A DNA stretch of 64,000 nucleotides from Oscillibacter sp. MSJ-31 (GTDB lineage: Bacteria > Bacillota > Clostridia > Oscillospirales > Oscillospiraceae). Of the stretch, positions 58,490-64,000 are shown one piece after another. Under the pieces are notes generated by a model. The model saw only the letters and a program-made list of their open reading frames with translations. It was not told the DNA's origin and ran no database searches. Numbering within the stretch: the stretch's first letter is position 1; each line of letters begins with the position of its first letter. Both the position numbers and the translations under genes were made by a program. The stretch is from NCBI RefSeq assembly GCF_018918025.1, contig NZ_JAHLPT010000001.1, forward strand, positions 310,001-374,000, written 5' to 3'.

Positions 58490-58738
58490 ATGAAAGTCAG
58501 TTACAGAAAACTCTGGATTTTATGTGCAGAGAGAGAAATGAGTAAGGCGGAACTCCGGAAACGGGCGGGCCTTTCATCTGCAACATTCACCAAGCTGCGG
58601 AAGAATCAGGAAGTAACACTTTCTGTCATTTTGAAGATAGCAGATGTTTTGAACTGTAATGCCGGTGATATGATGGATTTTGTAAAGGATGATGAATATG
58701 CTGGAATTGAGGAAGTTGGTGTGGAAGAAGTTTGGTAG
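58490..58738 (+). CDS. Small XRE/Cro-type regulator
   Basis: 82 residues with helix-turn-helix MSKAELRKRAGLSSATFTKLRKNQEVTLSVILKIADVLNCNAGDMMDFV, YozG-like. AAAGGGG upstream. First gene of the low-GC island, likely its regulator. Confidence 0.8.
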   Translation: MKVSYRKLWILCAEREMSKAELRKRAGLSSATFTKLRKNQEVTLSVILKIADVLNCNAGDMMDFVKDDEYAGIEEVGVEEVW

Positions 58739-58753
58739 AGAGGTGTTCTAACT

Positions 58754-58976
58754 GTGACCTTGAGGGTTATGTGTGATAGCTTTGAAACTGCTCCGCTAAT
58801 TGATACATATCTGAAGATTGCGAATGGAGAATTAACGAGGACGGACGCAGTTGGGAAGCTTTCAAAGCAACTTCGAAAGCGGGCTAGGGTACGAAAGCAC
58901 ACAAGGAGAAGTTGAAATGATTGTAAGCGCTTTCCAAATGATATTTGGTACAGAATCAATAGGAGTCGATAAATGA
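58754..58976 (+). pseudogene. Remnant with shifted reading frames
   Basis: One frame from 58754 reads SFETAPLIDTYLKIANGELTRTDAVGKLSKQLRKRA and stops; another frame gives GYESTQGEVEMIVSAFQMIF and ends in ATGA at the next gene. The two pieces look like the start and end of one protein with a central deletion. Start of SFETAP type is known from HNH-type restriction proteins, but this is uncertain. Confidence 0.4.
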
Positions 58977-59470
58977 GCCTCTTAGATTTATTTAAGCAAC
59001 CACAGCCTCCTGCGGTACAAACAATTCTCCCTAATGTTGCAGTTCATGAAATTATGAATGGACGCCTTCCAATCCTGAATACGGATAAGCTCTTCCTAAA
59101 ATCCGGAGAGACTTGCCATTACATCGATAAGGCAATCTATGAAAAGAAGACCACGCGAAAGCGTTATGTCCGGCGAAACTCTGGATACTCTACACCAGGA
59201 CTTTTCAAAGGAACACGAGTCATCCTCGGTGGAGGTACGACCGATCAGGTGGACAATGTTACCTATCAGACACTGCGAGGGGTTCTGTATATCACAAATC
59301 GCAGAATCATCTTTCAAGGTGAGCAAGAGGGGTTTGATCTAAAAGTTGATGACCTTATTGCGATTACCCCTTACAGCAACTGTGTAGAGCTTCAGACAAG
59401 CAAAGCGCATTATAAGATTTTTGTTCCCAATGGTAATGTGGCACATACTGTTTTGCGGTTAATACGATAA
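58973..59470 (+). CDS. PH-domain-like protein of the TerY-P island
   Basis: 165 residues. The C-terminal half (RGVLYITNRRIIFQGEQEGFDLKVDDLIAITPYSNCVEL, AHYKIFV) looks like a bacterial PH/GRAM-type beta barrel. N-terminal part unknown. ATG 58973 follows AGGAG and overlaps the remnant as ATGA; the kinase gene starts 12 bases later. May be a substrate or localising partner of the kinase. Confidence 0.65.
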   Translation: MSLLDLFKQPQPPAVQTILPNVAVHEIMNGRLPILNTDKLFLKSGETCHYIDKAIYEKKTTRKRYVRRNSGYSTPGLFKGTRVILGGGTTDQVDNVTYQTLRGVLYITNRRIIFQGEQEGFDLKVDDLIAITPYSNCVELQTSKAHYKIFVPNGNVAHTVLRLIR

Positions 59471-59482
59471 GGAGGAATAAAC

Positions 59483-60784
59483 GTGGATGGGCAATTAAAG
59501 ACAGGAACTTCTCTGACAGCAGAAAGTTCCAACAAATATAAAGTTATTTCTCTACTTGGAGCAGGTGGGCAGGGTGAGGTCTACGATGTGGAGTGCGGAG
59601 GAAAACACTTTGCGCTTAAGTGGTACTTCAAGCACATGGCGACAAAATCGCAAAAAGAGATCTTAGATAACTTAATCACCAAAGGCGCACCGAATGCTTC
59701 ATTTCTTTGGCCACAGGATCTGATTTTCAACGGATACGGAGAACCCTTTGGATATATTATGCCGTTGCGCCCAAAGAATTTTAAAAGCATCGTTGACATG
59801 ATGAAGCGCCGCGCAGAGCCATCGTTCCAATCGCTTTGCAAAGCAGCCTATAACTTGACAAATGGCTATCAGAAACTGCACGCAATGGGATACAGCTACC
59901 GGGATATTTCATTTGGCAATATGTTTTTTGACCCGGATACAGGAGATGTGCTAATCTGCGACAATGACAATGTATCCGCTAACGGGATTGACAATAGCTC
60001 CGTGTATGGCACGCCGCGCTTCATGGCACCGGAGATCATTGTAGGGCAGGCAAAGCCGTCTCGTAACACTGACCTCTATTCGTTAGCGGTATTGCTGTTC
60101 TATATGTTCATGATGGGGCATCCATTGGAGGGAAAACTTGAAGCCGAGATTAAGTGTATGGACATTCACGCCATGAACAAGCTTTATGGTAAAAATCCGA
60201 TTTTTATCTATGATCCGAATGATAAGAGCAACCGTCCGGTTAAGGGGTATCAAGATAATGTTATTATCTACTGGGATTTGTATCCGCAGGTTATCCGTGA
60301 CCTTTTTACAAAGTCTTTTACAGTTGGCTTGACTGCGCCCAACAAGCGTGTAACTGAAAAAGAGTGGCTTGAGGCATTTGCCAATCTGCTCTCTGGAATT
60401 GTCCTTTGCCCAAAGTGTGGCGCGGAGGTGTTTTCTGATGTACACAAGCATGAAAATGGTGTGGCGCAGACCTGCTGGAACTGCAAGAGTGCAGTTTCCA
60501 TGCCGGCAACGCTGGTTGTCGGCAAAAGTCGAGTCCTACTGCAGAAAGATGCAAAACTCTATGCGCATCACATCTATGGTGACTTTGATATGAACACCGT
60601 CGTTGGCACTGTTGTCCAAAATCCAAAGAATCCAAATCTATGGGGCATCCGTAATGAAAGTTCAGAGAACTGGACATATATTAAGCCGGACGGGATTCAA
60701 ATTCCAGTCGCAATTGGCAAGAGTGCAGCCATTGCAAAAAATGTCCGCATTGACTTCGGTCAGATGACTGGAGAGTTCAAATAA
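59483..60784 (+). CDS. Serine/threonine protein kinase (TerY-P type)
   Basis: 433 residues. Kinase domain about 18-310: glycine loop LGAGGQGEVYDVE, Lys46 in FALKWYF, catalytic loop YRDISFGN with Asp141, metal loop DND at 160-162 in place of DFG, activation segment GTPRFMAPEII. Ile replaces the usual Lys of HRDxK, as in this kinase subgroup. Then a zinc ribbon (LCPKCGAEVF ... CWNCKS) and a C-terminal beta-rich domain. The kinase gene lies next to VWA and PP2C genes, the TerY-P triad arrangement. Probably signals stress or phage attack by phosphorylation. Confidence 0.88.
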   Translation: MDGQLKTGTSLTAESSNKYKVISLLGAGGQGEVYDVECGGKHFALKWYFKHMATKSQKEILDNLITKGAPNASFLWPQDLIFNGYGEPFGYIMPLRPKNFKSIVDMMKRRAEPSFQSLCKAAYNLTNGYQKLHAMGYSYRDISFGNMFFDPDTGDVLICDNDNVSANGIDNSSVYGTPRFMAPEIIVGQAKPSRNTDLYSLAVLLFYMFMMGHPLEGKLEAEIKCMDIHAMNKLYGKNPIFIYDPNDKSNRPVKGYQDNVIIYWDLYPQVIRDLFTKSFTVGLTAPNKRVTEKEWLEAFANLLSGIVLCPKCGAEVFSDVHKHENGVAQTCWNCKSAVSMPATLVVGKSRVLLQKDAKLYAHHIYGDFDMNTVVGTVVQNPKNPNLWGIRNESSENWTYIKPDGIQIPVAIGKSAAIAKNVRIDFGQMTGEFK

Positions 60785-60816
60785 TTATTGATGATATTAC
60801 ATAGGAGGTAATCAAG

Positions 60817-61554
60817 ATGGCAGAAGCATTGAAGCGTCCCGGTGGCGAATTGGCAAGCAGACCGCTTCATTTCTTTTGGGTGGTTGACTGCTCTGGCTCT
60901 ATGTATGGCGAGAAAATCGGCACGGTCAATCACGCAATACAGTCTACCATTCCTGAGATGCTGGATGCGGCAAAAGATAATCCTAACGCACAGCTCCTAG
61001 TGAGAACGCTGAGGTTCTCCACAGGAGCAACTTGGGTAACGCCGAACCCTGTGAGCATTGAAGATTTTGCATGGGATGATTTGGACGCTAGTGGCGTCAC
61101 CGATCTTGGCAAGGCGTTTGAGATGTTGGCAGCTCAGCTCACCATTCCTCCAATGACTGACCGAGCTCTCCCACCCGTCATTGTATTGCTCTCTGATGGA
61201 CAGCCGACAGATGACTATAAGAAATCTCTGGACAAGCTACTGCACCTGCCTTGGGGCAAGAAAGCAGTACGTATTGCAATTTCTATTGGTCAGGATGCGG
61301 ATGACGATGTGCTCCAGCAGTTTACGGGCAACCGCGAACTTGTCTTGCAGGCTAATAATCCACAGGCGCTCGTTAAGATGATCAAGTGGGCATCTACAGC
61401 TGCCTCTCTGGTTTCTGCTCCGGCAAGTAGGCCAAAAGAAATGAATATTATTCCCGCTGGGAATAATACGCCCAGTGCAACGAACGCGCCTTTAGTGCTG
61501 GATATGAACAATATTCCTGATCCGGGTTCAATTGGAGCAAATGATGTTTGGTAA
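60817..61554 (+). CDS. terY: TerY-like VWA-domain protein
   Basis: 245 residues. The VWA domain has the MIDAS motif DCSGSM (Asp24), TDLGKAFEML and LSDGQPTDD, all metal ligands present. The C-terminus is a low-complexity Pro/Asn/Ala tail without a zinc site. Start behind AGGAGG. TerY proteins bind metal and act in a triad with kinase and phosphatase. Confidence 0.88.
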   Translation: MAEALKRPGGELASRPLHFFWVVDCSGSMYGEKIGTVNHAIQSTIPEMLDAAKDNPNAQLLVRTLRFSTGATWVTPNPVSIEDFAWDDLDASGVTDLGKAFEMLAAQLTIPPMTDRALPPVIVLLSDGQPTDDYKKSLDKLLHLPWGKKAVRIAISIGQDADDDVLQQFTGNRELVLQANNPQALVKMIKWASTAASLVSAPASRPKEMNIIPAGNNTPSATNAPLVLDMNNIPDPGSIGANDVW

Positions 61555-61587
61555 TCAGAGGTTTCTCTGGGAGAGGATAATTGCATT

Positions 61588-62445
61588 ATGAAACGAATTG
61601 TATTCGGGGAAAGTGTGCAGGGAGCCTCTCACAAACGAGTAGATAAGGAGTGTCAGGACAGCTTTAAGAAGATTGAATTTGATGACGGAACAGTTATCAT
61701 GGCAATCGCGGACGGACACGGCAGCAAATCCTGCCCGTACAGCAAATCTGGCTCCAGTATCGCAGTCAATGTTTTCTGCAAGGTCATGGATGAGTTTCAT
61801 ACAAGTTATGCAGAGAATCTTGAAATGCTTTTGACCTACTTGAACCGTGAGGGCGACACCAAGGTCGCACAGGCTGTTGACGCAGAGTGGAAGCGGCGCG
61901 TCTTAAAAGCACACACGAATCACAAACGTGAAGTTCCGTTTACCGAAGACGGCGAAAAGAACAAAGTGGAGATTTACAAGCAATACGGATCAACGCTCGT
62001 TGGCCTGATGATTACACCGATCTTCATTTTTGCATTCCAACTTGGTGATGGCGATATTAGCTTCGTTGATAATAACGGGTTTGACCATCCGTTGGAGGAT
62101 GAGAAGATTCTCGGTGTTGAGACTCACTCACTCAGTAAAATTGACTCATGGAAAAAAGTTGTATCTGCCGTTCGACGTCGAGATGAATCCGAAGGTCTGC
62201 CGTATATGCTGATGCTCTCTACAGACGGCTTTGCAAATAGCTACAAGAATGCAGACGAGTTTCAGAAAACCTGTGTGGACTATTTCGGCATGATTAGGCA
62301 ATATGGCGCAGAGGCGGTAGCTGTGAACTTGAAAGACTGGCTTTCTGAAACAAGTGCTATGGGCTGTGGAGATGATATTACAGTCCTGATTGCTTATTAT
62401 TCGGATGATTCCAAGCTTGAAAACGAGGCTGACGCCAATGGATGA
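61588..62445 (+). CDS. PP2C-family protein phosphatase
   Basis: 285 residues. Motifs QDSF, ADGHGS (Asp42-Gly43 metal ligands), FQLGDGDISFV, LMLSTDGFANSY and GCGDDITVLI are all present, so the enzyme should be active. It probably reverses phosphorylation by the upstream kinase. Weak ribosome site (GGGAGAGGA) upstream. Confidence 0.9.
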   Translation: MKRIVFGESVQGASHKRVDKECQDSFKKIEFDDGTVIMAIADGHGSKSCPYSKSGSSIAVNVFCKVMDEFHTSYAENLEMLLTYLNREGDTKVAQAVDAEWKRRVLKAHTNHKREVPFTEDGEKNKVEIYKQYGSTLVGLMITPIFIFAFQLGDGDISFVDNNGFDHPLEDEKILGVETHSLSKIDSWKKVVSAVRRRDESEGLPYMLMLSTDGFANSYKNADEFQKTCVDYFGMIRQYGAEAVAVNLKDWLSETSAMGCGDDITVLIAYYSDDSKLENEADANG

Positions 62446-62476
62446 TTCAATGAAGCTGTTGTGCTAATAGCAAAGT

Positions 62477-62722
62477 GTGGTGAATGGCACAAAATGTATG
62501 GAATGCGTATGGAGAAGACTGGGCGCGACCGCTAGCTTACAGCATGGACATTTCCTATTTAAGAGTCCGCTGCAAAGCGAGAGGGGGATGAAAAAGTTCG
62601 GGTTCGAGGTGACATTTCATTTTCGGACTGGCTGCCCATACTGTGGTGAGCGCGGAATTTCCTTGTGCTCCTGCGGGCATCTGAGTTGCACCATTTTGAG
62701 GAATAACATTTTCACATGTTAG
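62477..62722 (+). CDS. Small zinc-ribbon protein (TerY-C-like), possibly degraded
   Basis: Up to 81 residues from GTG 62477 (or from ATG 62498). FEVTFHFRTGCPYCGERGISLCSCGHLSCT has the CPxCG ... CSCG pattern found at the C-terminus of TerY proteins. The TerY of this island lacks that domain. The ribosome site is poor. It may be a separate zinc domain or the remains of one. Confidence 0.5.
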   Translation: MVNGTKCMECVWRRLGATASLQHGHFLFKSPLQSERGMKKFGFEVTFHFRTGCPYCGERGISLCSCGHLSCTILRNNIFTC

Positions 62723-62810
62723 TGGTGTGGAGTACAAGGTCAAATTTGCGATTTTACAGATATAGAACCTATTATAGCAGGTACAGATTAATAATGATTG
62801 GAGAATTATC

Positions 62811-63344
62811 ATGGAACTTGATGCTTTGTATGAGCTGCGCAAACTGGTAGATACAACCCTTGATATTTGTGATACCATAGAAAAAACAGGCCTTTGGACA
62901 CTATCTGGAAAAATTCGGATGCGACATATGCTCCAGGTTGATTTATACCGTTTCTGTCATTATCTTGCTGCATCAGATGGGCGCATTACGGTTAAAGAGT
63001 CCGCATTCATTAATACGGTGATAGGAATAAATACAGACATTAATGAAATGCTCTCCTTCATCAAAAAGGAAAATATTTACTCTACAGAGTTTGAATCGAC
63101 TGTTCCCTTGATTATTAGAGGTGCTGTTGAAGCAGAACGGAGAATAAAAAAACTGGGTGCCGCAGATGGTGGAGAAACATCATCTCTATTTGCTAATTGT
63201 TTTGCTGCTGTTGGAAAGGCTTTTGTCTCCTGCGATGATATTGATGAGCAAGAAATCGAGGATTATAAGATATATATGACCACAATCAATAACTTTATTA
63301 AGGAATCAGAACTCGATGATATTACTCGTGAACTGTTTGACTAG
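62811..63344 (+). CDS. TerB-like protein
   Basis: 177 residues, helical. DLYRFCHYLAASDGRITVKESAFINTVIG resembles the first helix pair of TerB-type proteins, which bind metal through acidic residues (ASDGRI). The rest is helical and acidic. Weak ribosome site. TerB domains go with TerY-P systems, which supports the call. Confidence 0.65.
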   Translation: MELDALYELRKLVDTTLDICDTIEKTGLWTLSGKIRMRHMLQVDLYRFCHYLAASDGRITVKESAFINTVIGINTDINEMLSFIKKENIYSTEFESTVPLIIRGAVEAERRIKKLGAADGGETSSLFANCFAAVGKAFVSCDDIDEQEIEDYKIYMTTINNFIKESELDDITRELFD

Positions 63345-63469
63345 TCAAGCGGGGCGGTTGTCACTGTAATTGTGGAACATGTGCTTTGAAGTAGTTGCAG
63401 GCGAGAAATACAGCAACTCCCTTGAATAGGCTGCAGTATAATTCTGACACAGCACACTAGGAGATTATT

Positions 63470-64000
63470 ATGTTCACTGAAGACTTCGCCCATGCATTAG
63501 AATTATATCCCCACGTTCTCAGCAGCAAAAAACAAGTTTCTGCTTTACTGCGAGATATGTTTCCAACGCAAGTACTTCAAGTAAGCTTGCTGTCTGCTGC
63601 TTATGATATTGGCATTGTTCGGGGAATACAAGATGCGCATGATATTGACAAATCATTTGCGTATAGGTTTGAGAAACGTTTGGTCGAAGAATGTGGGCTC
63701 AGCTTTGAAAATGCTTCGTGGGCAGTGGAAACTTGGTGCAAGGGATACGGCCTTCAAGTATTGAGAAAACCTTGCGGTATTTCTGATGAAGAAGAATCTC
63801 CGCAAAGAGCCGTCCAGCCAAATCATGTTAGAGGCCAAGTCGCCTCTACCAAGATGAATACCGCTACGGTAAATCTGACTGCCAGTCAGGAACGTGCTGT
63901 AACCACAAACTCAAAACGCTGCGTTGTTGTTGCTGGGCCTGGTTCAGGAAAGACCAGAGTTCTTACAGAGAGGATTGCCTATTTGATTGAAACGCAGGGG
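63470..64000 (+). CDS. UvrD-family helicase, N-terminal part
   Basis: 177 codons visible; it runs off the window. Residues 1-100 are a helical domain of a type I cannot name ([23 protein letters not shown]). From about 137 the helicase starts: LTASQERAV (Q motif) and Walker A GPGSGKTR (156-163), followed by [13 protein letters not shown] 63470 follows TAGGAG. A helicase at the end of a TerY-P island fits a DNA-processing defence role (inference). Confidence 0.85.
   Translation, partial: MFTEDFAHALELYPHVLSSKKQVSALLRDMFPTQVLQVSLLSAAYDIGIVRGIQDAHDIDKSFAYRFEKRLVEECGLSFENASWAVETWCKGYGLQVLRKPCGISDEEESPQRAVQPNHVRGQVASTKMNTATVNLTASQERAVTTNSKRCVVVAGPGSGKTRVLTERIAYLIETQG

Noticed and set aside
1-64000. 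CRISPR array
   Set aside because: No series of short direct repeats with regular unique spacers was seen.

Overview
The window looks like a GC-rich, gut-type clostridial genome (Oscillospiraceae/Ruminococcaceae-like). The reasons are purine-rich Shine-Dalgarno sites nearly everywhere, clostridial-type families (Phe/Tyr-controlled aro operon, molybdenum-hydroxylase cluster, FtsH, a GLUG-repeat surface protein) and Firmicutes-type mobile elements. This assignment is an inference from gene content; no rRNA or marker search was possible.

Host part, 1-31.6 kb. The window opens in the 3' end of hisS. An operon of an MMPL/RND-type exporter and a large GLUG-repeat wall or surface protein follows, then a DivIVA-like coiled-coil gene. 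On the minus strand lie a cytidylate-kinase-like gene and a molybdenum-hydroxylase island. The island holds a three-subunit XdhABC enzyme, a YgfM/XdhD pair whose Fe-S domain has lost all its cysteines, a second Fe-S/Mo fusion enzyme, a MocA/YgfJ cofactor-maturation protein and an asparaginase. After ftsH and a small zinc-ribbon gene comes a minus-strand operon with the entire shikimate route plus both the Phe and Tyr branches: aroF, tyrA, aroB, aroA, aroC, pheA, aroE-aroK fusion, aroQ, then a coupled PfkB kinase. It is preceded by a Tyr/Phe-rich leader peptide and a terminator, a classical attenuator.

Mobile part, 31.7-58.2 kb, clustered around tRNA-Gln. (1) 31751-39262 is a filamentous phage (inovirus) built as a transposon. 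It has an IS30-family transposase, 28-bp imperfect terminal inverted repeats, a 14-bp target duplication, major coat, Zot/pI ATPase, spike, Rep, a putative ssDNA-binding protein, its own tRNA-Glu, and four related TAACACA...TGTGTTA palindromes that separate its modules. (2) 39402-53732 is a 14.3-kb element integrated in the 3' end of tRNA-Gln by a tyrosine recombinase. It carries a CI/Cro-type switch, a DnaB-like helicase and an 1820-residue polyvalent-type protein, but no recognisable capsid or terminase gene, so it is satellite-like. (3) 54034-58170 is a mobilisation module (RHH accessory protein, MobP-type relaxase, HigBA toxin-antitoxin, truncated Toprim protein).

Right end, 58.2-64 kb. 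A lower-GC island encodes a TerY-P-type signalling triad (Ser/Thr kinase, VWA protein, PP2C phosphatase) with a PH-like protein, a small zinc-ribbon gene, a TerB-like protein and a UvrD-family helicase that runs off the window. This is probably a defence or DNA-processing system.
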